Notes: a model not told the origin generated them from the letters alone. Positions 50,955-60,286 are shown, counted from the stretch's first letter. The stretch: DNA of 64,000 nucleotides from Streptomyces ruber (GCF_014648075.1 NZ_BMQK01000002.1:496001-560000), one strand, 5' to 3'. A program made the numbers and translations.

Positions 50955-52334
50955 ATGGCAGCAACCCAGCGCATCGTCATCGAGAACTGCGCGATCGCGA
51001 CGGTCGACGCGCACGGCACCGAGTACGGATGCGGGTACGTCGTCGTCGCCGGCGACCGCATCGAGGCGGTGGGCGCGGGCCGGGCCCCCACCGGCCCCGC
51101 GGACGCCGTCCGGCGCATCGACGCCACCGGCCACCTGGTCACCCCCGGCCTGGTCAACACCCACCACCACTTCTACCAGTGGCTCACCCGCGGGCTGGCC
51201 ACGGACCACAACCTCTTCGACTGGCTCGTCACCCTCTACCCGGTGTGGGCGCGCATCGACGAGCCGATGGTGTCGGCGGCCGCGCGGGGCTCCCTCGCGA
51301 TGATGGCCCGCGGCGGTGTCACCACCGCCATGGACCACCACTACATCCACCCGAAGGGCTCCGGCGACCTGTCCGGCGCGATCGTCCGCGCCGCCCGGGA
51401 GACCGGGGTCCGCTTCACCCTCGCCCGCGGTTCGATGGACCGCGGCGAGAAGGACGGCGGACTGCCGCCGGACTTCGCCGTCGAGACCCTGGACGGGGCA
51501 CTCGCCGCCACCGAGGCGGCCGTCGACGAACACCACGACCACTCCTTCGGCGCCATGACCCAGGTCGCCGTCGCACCCTGCTCGCCCGTCTCCGTCTCCA
51601 GCGATCTCCTCAAGCAGGGCGCCGAGCTCGCCCGCCGCAAGGGTGTGCGGCTGCACACCCACGGCTCGGAGACCGTGGAGGAGGAGAGGTTCTGCCACGA
51701 GCTGTTCGGCATGGGCCCGACCGACTACTTCGAGTCCACCGGCTGGCTCGGCGAGGACGTGTGGATGGCGCACTGCGTCCACATGAACGACTCCGACATC
51801 GCCGCGTTCGCCCGTACGGGCACGGGGGTCGCCCACTGCCCGTCGTCCAACGCCCGCCTCGCCGCGGGCATCGCACGCGTCCCGGACATGCTCGCGGCCG
51901 GTGTCCCGGTCGGCCTCGGTGTCGACGGCACCGCCTCCAACGAGTCCGGCGAACTCCACACCGAGCTGCGCAACGCCCTCCTCGTGAACCGTCTCGGCCC
52001 GCACCGGGAGGCCGCGCTGACCGCCCGCCAGGCGCTGCGGCTCGGCACGTACGGCGGCGCCCAGGTCCTCGGCCGGGCGCGGGAGATCGGCTCCCTGGAG
52101 CCCGGCAAACTCGCCGACCTGGTGCTGTGGCGGATGGACACCCTGGCCCACGCCTCCATCGCCGATCCGGTGGCCGCCCTGGTCCTCGGCGCCGCCGCCC
52201 CCGTCACCGCCTCGTTCGTGGGCGGCCGGCAGATCGTGGAGAACGGCCGGCTGCTGCACGTGGACGAGGACGCGATCGCCCGCTCGACCCGGACGGAGGC
52301 GCGGCGCCTGGCCGAGCTCGCCGGACGGGGCTGA
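50955..52334 (+). CDS. 8-Oxoguanine deaminase / amidohydrolase (TRZ-ATZ family)
   Basis: The 459-residue protein has the metal-binding 'LVNTHHHFYQWLTRGLATDHNLFDWLVTLYPVWARID' near residue 73, then 'DHHYIHP', 'LHTHGSETVEEE', 'HCVHMNDSDIA' and 'LGVDGTASNESGE', giving the His/Asp set of the family. Position between uricase and a purine permease, and the 'LFDWLVTLYPVW' stretch, fit 8-oxoguanine deaminase, which makes urate from 8-oxoguanine; guanine deaminase or other hydrolases are alternatives. ATG 50955 after GAAGAGGAC. Confidence 0.85.
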   Translation: MAATQRIVIENCAIATVDAHGTEYGCGYVVVAGDRIEAVGAGRAPTGPADAVRRIDATGHLVTPGLVNTHHHFYQWLTRGLATDHNLFDWLVTLYPVWARIDEPMVSAAARGSLAMMARGGVTTAMDHHYIHPKGSGDLSGAIVRAARETGVRFTLARGSMDRGEKDGGLPPDFAVETLDGALAATEAAVDEHHDHSFGAMTQVAVAPCSPVSVSSDLLKQGAELARRKGVRLHTHGSETVEEERFCHELFGMGPTDYFESTGWLGEDVWMAHCVHMNDSDIAAFARTGTGVAHCPSSNARLAAGIARVPDMLAAGVPVGLGVDGTASNESGELHTELRNALLVNRLGPHREAALTARQALRLGTYGGAQVLGRAREIGSLEPGKLADLVLWRMDTLAHASIADPVAALVLGAAAPVTASFVGGRQIVENGRLLHVDEDAIARSTRTEARRLAELAGRG

Positions 52335-52506
52335 CCGGCCCGCCGCTCCGGTATACGTGTCCCCACCCGCTCCCGTACGCACGCACGACCCGAGACCTCG
52401 CACCGTCGCGCAGGCCTCCCCCCGGTCCCCGCACGACCGCGCACCACCTCCTTGCCATCCGCGCCGGCCATGCCGCGCCGGCGCGCACCCGACCGGAGGA
52501 GCCGCC

Positions 52507-53940
52507 GTGGCCGCCCCGTCCCCGCACCAGCCCGCCGAGCCCGACGACGACAGCAGGGCGCAGCACCCCGTGGACCGGAGACTCCCCGCCCTGAAGACGG
52601 CGACCACCGGTCTCCAGCACGTGGCCGCCATGTACGCGGGAGTCGTCGCCCCGCCCCTCGTCGTCGGCGCCGCCATCGGCCTGACCGCCGCCGAACTCAC
52701 CTTCCTGACCGGCGCCTGCCTGTTCACCGCCGGTCTCGCGACCCTCCTCCAGACCATCGGGGTCTGGAACATCGGGGCCCGGCTGCCGTTCGTCAACGGT
52801 GTCACCTTCGCCGGCGTCGCGCCCATGACCGCGATCGTCGCCTCCACCGAGGACAGGCGCGACGCCCTGCCGGTCATCTTCGGCGCGGTGATCGTCGCGG
52901 GTCTCCTCGGCTTCCTCGCCGCCCCCTTCTTCGGCAAGGCGGTCCGGTTCTTCCCGCCCGTCGTCACCGGCACGGTCATCACCCTGATCGGCATCTCCCT
53001 CCTCCCGGTGGCCTTCGACTGGGCCCAGGGCCCCGACCGGACAGCGGCCGGCCACGGCTCGGCGACGAACCTGGGCCTCGCGGGGGCGACCCTCCTCATC
53101 GTCCTGCTGCTGCGCCGCTTCACCCGCGGTTTCGTCAAGCAGATCGCGGTCCTCCTCGGACTGGTCGCCGGCACGGTCGTCGCGATCCCGTTCGGCGTCA
53201 CCGACTTCGGTCCGGTGGCGGACGCGGACGTCATCGGCTTCCCGACGCCGTTCCACTTCGGCGCCCCGCAGTTCCAGGCCGCCGCGATCGTCTCCCTGTG
53301 CGTGGTCATGGTCGTGTCGATGACCGAGTCGACCGCGGACATGCTGGCGCTCGGCGAGATCGTGGAGAAGCCCGTCGACGAGCGGACGATCGCGGCCGGT
53401 CTGCGGGCCGACACCCTCGGCTCGGCGATCAGTCCGCTCTTCAACGGCTTCATGTGCAGCGCTTTCGCCCAGAACGTCGGCCTGGTCGCGATGACGCGTA
53501 TCCGCAGCCGCTACGTCGTCGCCACGGGGGGCGGTTTCTTGGTCCTCATGGGCCTGTGCCCCATGGCCGCCTCGCTCATCGCCGTCGTACCGCGCCCGGT
53601 GCTCGGCGGCGCGGGCGTCGTCCTCTTCGGCTCGGTCGCGGCGAGCGGGATCCGGACCCTGGCCGGGGCGGGCCTGGAGAAGGACAACAACATGCTGATC
53701 GTCGCCGTCTCGCTGGCCGTCGGCATCATCCCCGTCACGGCGCCGGAGTTCTACCACGCCTTCCCGCAGACCGCGCGGATCGTCCTGGACTCGGGCATCT
53801 CGACGGGCTGCGCCGCGGCCCTCCTGCTCAACTTCGTCTTCAACCACCTCGGCGGACGCCACGCCGGCGACGCCGAGGTGACGGCACCGATGGCCCCGAA
53901 TGCCGCGTCCCCGGCCGACGGGATGACCACGGCCCGGTGA
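52507..53940 (+). CDS. Nucleobase:cation symporter-2 (urate/xanthine permease type)
   Basis: The 477-residue membrane protein has about 12-14 segments and the NCS2 motifs 'LQHVAAMYAGVVAPPLVVGAAIGL', 'LPFVNGVTFAGVAPMTAI', 'TGTVITLIGISLLPVAFDW', 'MTESTADMLALGEI' and 'NGFMCSAFAQNVGLVAMTRIRSRYVVATGGGFLVLMGL'. The QNVGLVAMT sequence is the NCS2 signature. GTG 52507 has a GGAGGAG 6 bases upstream. It imports the purine bases degraded by the genes before it. Confidence 0.92.
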   Translation: MAAPSPHQPAEPDDDSRAQHPVDRRLPALKTATTGLQHVAAMYAGVVAPPLVVGAAIGLTAAELTFLTGACLFTAGLATLLQTIGVWNIGARLPFVNGVTFAGVAPMTAIVASTEDRRDALPVIFGAVIVAGLLGFLAAPFFGKAVRFFPPVVTGTVITLIGISLLPVAFDWAQGPDRTAAGHGSATNLGLAGATLLIVLLLRRFTRGFVKQIAVLLGLVAGTVVAIPFGVTDFGPVADADVIGFPTPFHFGAPQFQAAAIVSLCVVMVVSMTESTADMLALGEIVEKPVDERTIAAGLRADTLGSAISPLFNGFMCSAFAQNVGLVAMTRIRSRYVVATGGGFLVLMGLCPMAASLIAVVPRPVLGGAGVVLFGSVAASGIRTLAGAGLEKDNNMLIVAVSLAVGIIPVTAPEFYHAFPQTARIVLDSGISTGCAAALLLNFVFNHLGGRHAGDAEVTAPMAPNAASPADGMTTAR

Positions 53941-54012
53941 CCGGCCGCCCGGGGGCGGGCGTATGGCGCGGGGGCGTGGTGGCGTGGGTACGGCCCGCTG
54001 CGGCGGTGGCGG

Positions 54013-54178
54013 GCCGCGCCGACCGGGTGGCGGTGGGCCGCGCCGACCGGGTGGCGGTCAGCCGCGCCGACCGGGTGGCGGTCAGCCGCGCCGACCGGGT
54101 GGCGGTCAGCCGCGCCGACCGGGTGGCGGTCAGCCGCGTCACCGGGTGCCGGTCAGCCGCGTCACCGGGTGGCGGCCA
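54013..54178. repeat. Seven-copy tandem repeat, 24/23-bp unit
   Basis: Unit GCCGCGCCGACCGGGTGGCG plus 4 bases. Copies start at 54013, 54037, 54061, 54085, 54109 (24 bp each; the first ends GG instead of CA), then 54133 and 54156 (23 bp, GTCACC variant). The last copy covers the end of the downstream GH89 gene, including its stop codon, so the repeat appears derived from the terminal 'LAATR-stop' codons of that gene. Confidence 0.9.
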
Positions 54179-56411
54179 GTCGGTCCCGTACCTCCGTGGC
54201 CACCGTGTACGTGTCGCCGGTCACCTCCGTCGGGAGCGTGCCCGGAGCGCGAGTCCAGCGGTCCTCCAGGGCGAACCAGTCGGTCCTCGGGGCGGCCCCG
54301 CCCGTCCGGAGCGCCGTCCGCAGACCGTCGAAGTACGTGGACCAGCGCAGCCGGTACAGTCCGCCGACCAGCCCCGCCCACTCCCGGTTGGCGTAGTCCC
54401 GCAGCCCCGCGTCCGCGCCCGCGCGCGTGCCCCACACGGTGAGCAGCACGAGGTTGTCGTACGCGAGCCGGTCGCGTTCCTCGGCGCTCGCGCCCCACGC
54501 CCGCGCGTCCGCCACCCAGCGCCCGGCCAGGTGCCGGGAGTCGGTGGCCAGCAGCCGCTCCAGCAGGTCCATCAGTTCCAGCCAGGTGCCGGTGAGCGCG
54601 TCGAAGCGGGCGGTGTCCCCGGCTTCGTACGCGGATTTGATCCGGGGGAGGAGGACACGGCTGCGGTTGGAGAGGGCCTGGCGGGCGACGTCGAGGAGGT
54701 CGCAGCGGTACGCGGACGACGCCCGCAGGCGTGGCGCGACCCGGAGCAGTTCGGTGAGCGCGGGCTCGAACGCGGCCCAGTCGTACCGGAGCCGTCGCGG
54801 CGACCAGTGGGCCGCGCGGTCGGCCGTCAGCGACGGCCGCGCCCCGAACAGCCCGTCCGCGGCCTCGCTCCACCGGTCGGCGCGCGTCGTGCCGTACGCC
54901 GTGCGGCGCAGCACGTCCCAGGCGGCGCCGGCGTGCGGATCACGTGCCCCGTACCGGGCGTGCGCCCACTCGCCGAACCACTCCTCGAGATCCAGGGCGC
55001 CCTCACGCCAGGCGAGTTCGGAGAAGAGGGCGAAGGCGGCGGGGTTGTTGTCCGCGGCCTCCGGCATGAGCGCGACGCCGCGCAGCGCGCTGCCGTCCTT
55101 CGTGCGCCACTTCTCGTACAGTTCCGCCCAGTCGGGAGTGTTCGCCCCGAGCGCGGTGTGCCCGCCGAAGTTCCAGATCGAGCCGAACGCGTACGGCGTG
55201 CCGCCCCAGTCGGCCTCGCGGTCGACGACGGTCGGGAAGCGGTCGGACAGCCCGTCGACGACCAGCATGTGCCGCTTGTCGACGGCGTCCACGATCGCCC
55301 GTGGCGGATTGCGCTGCCACCCGAGGATCACCCACACGGCCCCGGGCCTGGCCTCCTGCAGCGCCCGTTCCACGCCCCGCGCCGCCTCCCCGACGGGTAC
55401 GTCGCCGGCGCTGCCGCCCTCGTGCAGCAGGTCCATCTTGTACAGGGTCGACGGCCCGCCGAACATCTCCTCCTGGATCCGGTAGAAGGCGGCGGCCACC
55501 CGTGCGAAGTGCTCCGTGCGCGGGTCCAGCCAGTCGGGGCGCGCGAAGTCCATCCAGGTGCCCTGCGGCACCGTACGCGCCCCCGGGTTGCGCTCGGTGA
55601 ACCCGGGCGGGACCGTCCCGAAGTACCCGGGGAGCACCGGCGTCATCCCCAGCTCCCGCACCCGGTCCGCGATCCGGCGCCCCAGCGCGGCCCGCGCGTC
55701 GAGGAGCTGCCGGGAGAGGGGGTGCGGGAAGGCGGACAGGTTCTGCAGCAGCCACCACGGCTGGTGCGCGGGACCCGGGACCCACTTCCTCAGCTCCGCC
55801 TCCCCGTACCCGAACTCCTGGAACAGCCGGTGGTAGAGCGCGTCCGCGCCCGCGTAGACGAGGATCTCGTTGTAACCGTGCAGCGCGAGCACGTCCAGCT
55901 CGCGCTCCCAGTACCGCCAGTCGCGGTAGGCGCCCGTGTAGCCGTCGTTGGTGTCGTTGAGCGCGAAACGGTGGGGGACGTTCGCGCGGCGGGTGACGGT
56001 GCCGTCCATGCCCGGCAGTTCGCGGGGGAGGAGGGCGGTCTGCTCGCCGCACCAGTTGATGTCGGCGCGGGCGATGTGCCGCAGGTACCAGTTGAGGCCG
56101 GCGAGCTGGGTGGCCGGGGTGTCGCCGGAGACGGTGACGCGTCCGGTGCGGCCGGACACCCGGAACGTGTCGCGCGCGCCTTCCGTGGCCGCTGCCCCGT
56201 CCGTCCCGCTCTCCGTGCTGCGGAAGTCGATCTGCCGCCAGTGGCGCGGGAGCAGCCGCCGGGCCGCCGCGGCCGCGGGGGAGGGCCGGGCGGGCGCGCC
56301 GGCCGGGGGCTGCGCCCCGGCCGGCGGGGCGGAGCGGGCGACGGCCGTCGAGACGGCTCCGGCGGAACCGGCGGCGAAAGCGGTCAGAAGGGAGCGGCGG
56401 GCGAGCGGCAT
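54162..56411 (-). CDS. Secreted alpha-N-acetylglucosaminidase (GH89)
   Basis: The 749-residue protein has a Tat-type signal ('MPLARRSLLTAFAAGSAGAVSTAVARSAPPAGA'), then NAGLU domains: N-terminal 'AAAARRLLPRHWRQIDFRS', a central catalytic part ('LNWYLRHIARADINWCGEQTALL', 'WRYWERELDVLALHGYNEILVYAGADALYHRLFQEFGY', 'MTPVLPGYFGTVPPGFTERNP', 'WMDFARPDWLDP'), and a helical C-terminal part. Glu residues within GYGEAELRKW and WVILGWQRNPP are in the usual places. It cleaves alpha-linked GlcNAc at glycan ends outside the cell. GGAG lies 7 bases upstream of ATG 56411. Confidence 0.92.
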   Translation of the reverse strand: MPLARRSLLTAFAAGSAGAVSTAVARSAPPAGAQPPAGAPARPSPAAAAARRLLPRHWRQIDFRSTESGTDGAAATEGARDTFRVSGRTGRVTVSGDTPATQLAGLNWYLRHIARADINWCGEQTALLPRELPGMDGTVTRRANVPHRFALNDTNDGYTGAYRDWRYWERELDVLALHGYNEILVYAGADALYHRLFQEFGYGEAELRKWVPGPAHQPWWLLQNLSAFPHPLSRQLLDARAALGRRIADRVRELGMTPVLPGYFGTVPPGFTERNPGARTVPQGTWMDFARPDWLDPRTEHFARVAAAFYRIQEEMFGGPSTLYKMDLLHEGGSAGDVPVGEAARGVERALQEARPGAVWVILGWQRNPPRAIVDAVDKRHMLVVDGLSDRFPTVVDREADWGGTPYAFGSIWNFGGHTALGANTPDWAELYEKWRTKDGSALRGVALMPEAADNNPAAFALFSELAWREGALDLEEWFGEWAHARYGARDPHAGAAWDVLRRTAYGTTRADRWSEAADGLFGARPSLTADRAAHWSPRRLRYDWAAFEPALTELLRVAPRLRASSAYRCDLLDVARQALSNRSRVLLPRIKSAYEAGDTARFDALTGTWLELMDLLERLLATDSRHLAGRWVADARAWGASAEERDRLAYDNLVLLTVWGTRAGADAGLRDYANREWAGLVGGLYRLRWSTYFDGLRTALRTGGAAPRTDWFALEDRWTRAPGTLPTEVTGDTYTVATEVRDRLAATR

Positions 56412-56713
56412 GGTGACTCCGGGGTCGCGGGGCGTGAAGGAGTGCCGTGGAAGCAGTACCCGGTGGCTGCTCCCCGCGCACCGGACAGGGGTGCGCGGGG
56501 AGCAGCAGGCGCGCTCGGCCCACGGGATCGTGCCGTGCGCCGGTGCACGCCGTCGGGGTGTGGTGCGGGACGAAGTGTCCCGGTGTGCGCTGAGTGACCC
56601 AGGTTGAGGGTGATGGAAATCTTGTGGCGGTACATGGTGTGTTGTCACCATGCGGGGATCCGCGCGTGGCCGGTAGGGGGACACGGGGGCGCGGGACAGA
56701 AGGGGGACACTCG
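56412..56713. other. Divergent promoter region, GH89 / heme peroxidase
   Basis: About 300 bases. GGTACATGGTGTG near 56630 and GAAATCTTGTGG near 56615 are less GC-rich and may hold promoter elements; no consensus pair is certain. No extra gene is seen. Confidence 0.4.
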
Positions 56714-58471
56714 GTGCAGCGACACCATCGTGAGAGCTACTACGTCGTCGACGAGGGCCGGATCCTGGAGTTCGGGAAGGGCCGGTTCGAGAACGGCCGG
56801 TTCCGGGCGGGGCAGGCGGTCGCGCGCGTGCCGACCGCCGCCGAGCAGCAACTGGCGTTCCGGTTCTCCAGGTTCGGCCGGGAGAAGGGGGTCCAGCTCG
56901 ACGAGGCGCTGCGCGCCAAGCTCGCCGAGGCCATGACCACGGCCGGCGGGGGCGCCGACGACCCGGACTCGGATGCGCCGGGACCAGGGGGGACACCGGG
57001 AGCGGCCGTGCCGGCGGGCTACACCTACCTCGGTCAGTTCGTCGACCACGACCTGACCCTCGACCGCACCCAGGTGGGCCTCGGTGAGCCGGTCCCGGTC
57101 GAGGAACTGCTCCAGGGCCGCAGCCCCACCCTCGACCTCGACTCGCTCTACGGCCTCGGCCCGCACCACGCCGGCAGCGCCCGCTTCTACGAGCCGGACG
57201 GCCACCTCGCCATGGGAACGACGCTGGGCGTGCCCTTCCCACCGGAACTGCCGCCCGCGAACACCGACCAGAAGGGCTTCGACCTGCCCCGGGCCGGCGA
57301 GACGGCGGGCGGCACCCGGGCCGACAAGCGCGCCGCGCTGATCCCGGACGCGCGCAACGACGAGAACCTGGCCGTGGCCCAGCTGCATCTCGCCTTCATC
57401 CGCTTCCACAACCGCGTGACGGACCGGCTGGCCGAACGGGGCGTGCCCGAACCCCTGCTCTTCCACGCCGCCCGCGACACCGTGGTCAAGCACTACCAGT
57501 GGATGCTCCGCACCGACTTCCTGCCCCGCGTCGTCGACCCGGAGATCGTGCAGCGCGTCTTCGCCCGGGGCCGCCGCCACTTCGAGGTGCCGGGACGCAC
57601 CCGCCCCGGCGACCTCCCCACCATGCCCATCGAGTTCTCGGTGGCCGCCTACCGGTTCGGGCACAGCATGATCCGTACGGCCTACCAGTGGAACAGCGTC
57701 TTCCGCGCCGGCGGCCCCGGCCCGGCCGCCGGCCTCGGCGCGCTCTTCCGCTTCAGCGGCACGGCGGGCAACCTGAACCCGGCCCCGGACCCGGACGACC
57801 CGGACGACCTGAGCGACCTCGACGACCCGGACGCGGGGGAGGGGCTGCGGCTGCCGAGCAACTGGATCGCCGACTGGCGCAGGTTCTTCGACTTCGGCGA
57901 GGCGGACCGGGACGACCTGGTCGTACCGCGGGGCGAGTTCAACATCACCAAGCGCATCGACACCCTGCTCGTCGACCCGCTGGCCGCGCTGCCCACCGGC
58001 ACCTTCGACGGCCGGGGCCGTCCGGCCCCGCCCCCGGTCCAGCGCAACCTGGCCTTCCGCAACCTCACCCGCGCGGCCATGGTCGAACTGAGCACCGGTC
58101 CGCAGCTGGCCGCCCAGATGGGCATCGAACCCCTGACGGAGGCCCAGATCCTCCAGGGTGACGGAGGCGCGGTCCTGGACGGCCTGACGCCCACCGAGCG
58201 GGAACAGCTGGTGACCCACACACCCCTGTGGTTCTACGTCCTGCGCGAGGCCGAGGTGAACGAGCGCCACCCCGGCCGCCTCACCGGCGTCGGCGGCACG
58301 CTCGTCGCCGAGGTGTTCCACCGCGCGATGGAGGGCAGCCGCGTCTCGATCGTCAAGCACCCGGGCTGGCGCCCCAGCCTGCCGTCCCACCACCTGGGTT
58401 CGTTCACGATGACGGACCTGCTGCTGTTCGCGTTCGAGGAGGACGCGGAGCTGCTGAACCCGCTGGGCTAG
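56714..58471 (+). CDS. Animal-type heme peroxidase
   Basis: The 585-residue protein has the peroxidase-cyclooxygenase superfamily motifs: distal His in 'LGQFVDHDLTLD' near residue 112, 'PDARNDENLAVAQLHLAFIRFHNRV' (Arg and calcium-binding region), and proximal His in 'AYRFGHSMIR' near residue 316. No signal peptide is seen, so it may be cytosolic or exported otherwise. It could oxidise halides or organic substrates. GTG 56714 was chosen because AAGGGGGAC precedes it. A strong hairpin lies after the stop. Confidence 0.92.
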   Translation: MQRHHRESYYVVDEGRILEFGKGRFENGRFRAGQAVARVPTAAEQQLAFRFSRFGREKGVQLDEALRAKLAEAMTTAGGGADDPDSDAPGPGGTPGAAVPAGYTYLGQFVDHDLTLDRTQVGLGEPVPVEELLQGRSPTLDLDSLYGLGPHHAGSARFYEPDGHLAMGTTLGVPFPPELPPANTDQKGFDLPRAGETAGGTRADKRAALIPDARNDENLAVAQLHLAFIRFHNRVTDRLAERGVPEPLLFHAARDTVVKHYQWMLRTDFLPRVVDPEIVQRVFARGRRHFEVPGRTRPGDLPTMPIEFSVAAYRFGHSMIRTAYQWNSVFRAGGPGPAAGLGALFRFSGTAGNLNPAPDPDDPDDLSDLDDPDAGEGLRLPSNWIADWRRFFDFGEADRDDLVVPRGEFNITKRIDTLLVDPLAALPTGTFDGRGRPAPPPVQRNLAFRNLTRAAMVELSTGPQLAAQMGIEPLTEAQILQGDGGAVLDGLTPTEREQLVTHTPLWFYVLREAEVNERHPGRLTGVGGTLVAEVFHRAMEGSRVSIVKHPGWRPSLPSHHLGSFTMTDLLLFAFEEDAELLNPLG

Positions 58472-58476
58472 CGGGC

Positions 58477-58515
58477 GGCCGGTGGTGGCGTACGCCCCGT
58501 ACGCCACCACCGGCC
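58477..58515. terminator. Bidirectional terminator hairpin
   Basis: Perfect 18-bp arms at 58477-58494 and 58498-58515 with a 3-base loop CCC, between the convergent peroxidase gene and the next minus-strand gene. Confidence 0.85.
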
Positions 58516-58537
58516 CGTCGCACCTTCACACCCGACG

Positions 58538-59182
58538 TCACACCCGACGGGGCGAGGCCAGCAGATAACGCACCCGGCTGCGCGGCTCGGTGTACTCGCC
58601 GACCTGCCAGCCCGCGCGCTCCAACGTGGCCGCGCAGGCCCGCAACGCCGCGGCGTCCGGCTCGCGCACGGCGACGGCCTCCGGCTGCGGTGTCGCCCGC
58701 ACCCGGTACCCGGCACCGTCGGTGCCCGCCGCCGGCCGGTGCCCGGCCGCCTCCAGGGCGAGGGCGGCGGCCCGTACGAGATGAGCGCGCTCCCAGTTGC
58801 ACGGCCGCTCCACGGACCCGTCCGGACTGGTCATCCTGCGCAGCTCCAGCAGCCCCTGCCAGGCGCTGTGCACCTCGCGTGCGCGTGCGGGACCGGACGC
58901 GGCGGCGTCCGCCTCCTCCCCGCCGACGCGAGCGGCGAACACGCCGCCGTGGCCGGGCGCGGCCGTGTCGGGCTCGGGGGCCGCGGCCGGCGCCGCACCC
59001 TCCTCCCGTACGCGGTGCCCGGCGGGCGTGAGGAAGTGGTCGTGCGGCGGACGGGGATGCCGGAAGGCGAGCCCCCGTCTCACCAGTGCCGCGAGCTGCG
59101 CCTCCGTACCGCGCAGCCGTCCGGTCACGGCGTCGGCGGCCTCGATGACGCGCAGCTGGGCGGCGGTCGGCGGTCGTGTCAC
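58538..59182 (-). CDS. Conserved-type hypothetical protein with winged-helix-like N-terminus
   Basis: The 214-residue protein starts 'VTRPPTAAQLRVIEAADAVTGRLRGTEAQLAALVRRGLAFRHPRPPHDHFLTPAGHRVREE', a pattern seen in small winged-helix domains, followed by a charged linker and a C-terminal half 'CNWERAHLVRAAALALEAAGHRP...ACAATLERAGWQVGEYTEPRSRVRYLLASPRRV'. No catalytic motif. GTG 59182 is supported by AAGGAG 8 bases upstream. Function unknown; DNA binding is possible. Confidence 0.7.
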   Translation of the reverse strand: MTRPPTAAQLRVIEAADAVTGRLRGTEAQLAALVRRGLAFRHPRPPHDHFLTPAGHRVREEGAAPAAAPEPDTAAPGHGGVFAARVGGEEADAAASGPARAREVHSAWQGLLELRRMTSPDGSVERPCNWERAHLVRAAALALEAAGHRPAAGTDGAGYRVRATPQPEAVAVREPDAAALRACAATLERAGWQVGEYTEPRSRVRYLLASPRRV

Positions 59183-59287
59183 GGCTGGCTCCTTCCCCGG
59201 TCGTACGGCCCGTCCTCGCTCGTCGAGGTTACGAGGTGGGTCCGACAGCCGTACGGACTCGACCGCCGGCCGGCGACGGGCTATAGT

Positions 59288-59440
59288 GGATCTTGAGCGG
59301 TCCGCCGGAACAACTCCCGGTGAACGGCCGTGCGTTGGTGGTCCAAGGAAAGACGCCCCGCTTCCTGCGGGGAGATGCAGGTGCAAGGCCTGCCCGGCGC
59401 TCCGAGGACGAGCCCCACCCCGTGCGCGGGGCGGGGCTCG
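59288..59440 (+). ncRNA. Candidate small RNA with own promoter and terminator
   Basis: A TATAGT (-10) at 59282-59287 with TCGACC 17 bases upstream is a fair promoter. About 110 bases follow that cannot be read as protein but can fold: GAGCG (59295-59299) pairs with CGCTC (59398-59402), with hairpins CCCCGC-TTCCT-GCGGGG (59356-59372) and GCAGG-n7-CCTGC (59377-59393). A strong hairpin (59409-59440) ends it. It converges with the histidine phosphatase gene. I do not recognise the RNA family. Confidence 0.45.
59409..59440. terminator. Hairpin between small RNA and phosphatase gene
   Basis: Arms CGAGCCCC-A-CCCCG and CGGGG-C-GGGGCTCG with a TGCG loop, one mismatch. Four bases before the phosphatase stop on the opposite strand, so it can serve both directions. 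Confidence 0.75.
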
Positions 59441-59444
59441 CTCG

Positions 59445-60047
59445 TCATGCGGTGACGTTCCAGCTGGCGATGACGGGCCGTTCGTGCTCCGTGCCGAGCC
59501 GGCTGACGGTCCCCGTCCCGAGCCGGAAGAACGCGCCCCCGGACGCGGGCAGCCCCAGCCACCGGGCGGTGAGCACCCGCAGGAAGTGCCCGTGGGCCAC
59601 CAGCACCACATCGCCCGCACCGCTCTCCAGCACCGTGCGCACCTTGCCCAGCACGCGGTCCGCCCGCGCCCCGACCTGCTCGGGGCTCTCACCGGGGTGC
59701 TCGGCCGGCCCGGGGGCGACACCGTCCGTGAACAGGAACCACTCGGGCCGGTCGAGCTGGATGTCGGCGGTCGTGACCCCTTCGTACGCCCCGTAGTCCC
59801 ACTCGCTCAGATCGGCGTCGATCCGCAGGTCGTGCGTTTCGGCCAGTCCGGCCAGCTCGGCCGTCTCCCGGGCCCGCTTCATGGGGCTGACGAAGACGGC
59901 CGCGACCCGCTCCGACCCGAGGAGCGGCACCACCGCACGCGCCTGCGCGCGCCCCTTCTCGGTCAGCGGAAGGTCCGTCCAACTGGTGTGCTGCCCGGAC
60001 CGGGACCACTCGGTCTCGCCATGCCGCACGAGAAGCAGGTCACCCAT
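59445..60047 (-). CDS. Histidine phosphatase family protein
   Basis: The 200-residue protein has the RHG motif 'LLLVRHGETEWSRSGQHTSWTDLPLTEKGRAQARAV', the second catalytic Arg in 'VFVSPMKRARETAELAGL', Glu in 'LSEWDYGAYEGV' and the second His in 'DVVLVAHGHFLRVL'. This is the phosphoglycerate-mutase-like group; substrates range from sugar phosphates to others. ATG 60047 has AAAGGTG upstream. Convergent with the small RNA. Confidence 0.9.
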   Translation of the reverse strand: MGDLLLVRHGETEWSRSGQHTSWTDLPLTEKGRAQARAVVPLLGSERVAAVFVSPMKRARETAELAGLAETHDLRIDADLSEWDYGAYEGVTTADIQLDRPEWFLFTDGVAPGPAEHPGESPEQVGARADRVLGKVRTVLESGAGDVVLVAHGHFLRVLTARWLGLPASGGAFFRLGTGTVSRLGTEHERPVIASWNVTA

Positions 60048-60286
60048 GACCGGCACCTTTCCTTTCACTTCGCGGTCGCTCCACGACCCATGATCGCCAA
60101 CGGACTGCCGACCGTCCGCATTCCCGGCGCGTCGGTCCCCGGGGTGCCGTCCGGGGGTGTCGTCCCACACGGGCGCGGGTGCGCCGGGCCGAGGCCGGAA
60201 CCGTCCGGCGCGGTGCGCTCGGGCCGTCCTCGGAACGGTGCCTTTCGGTCATTGTCCCGGCGCTCGACGAACCGGCGCACCGCACC

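Noticed and set aside
54013..54178. CRISPR-like repetition
   Set aside because: Units are directly adjacent without spacers and resemble gene-end sequence; no cas genes nearby.
52452..56597. Very long plus-strand open frame (over 1300 codons)
   Set aside because: It overlaps the permease, the repeat and the GH89 gene on the opposite strand; composition is Arg/Pro/Gly-rich as expected of GC-rich shadow frames.
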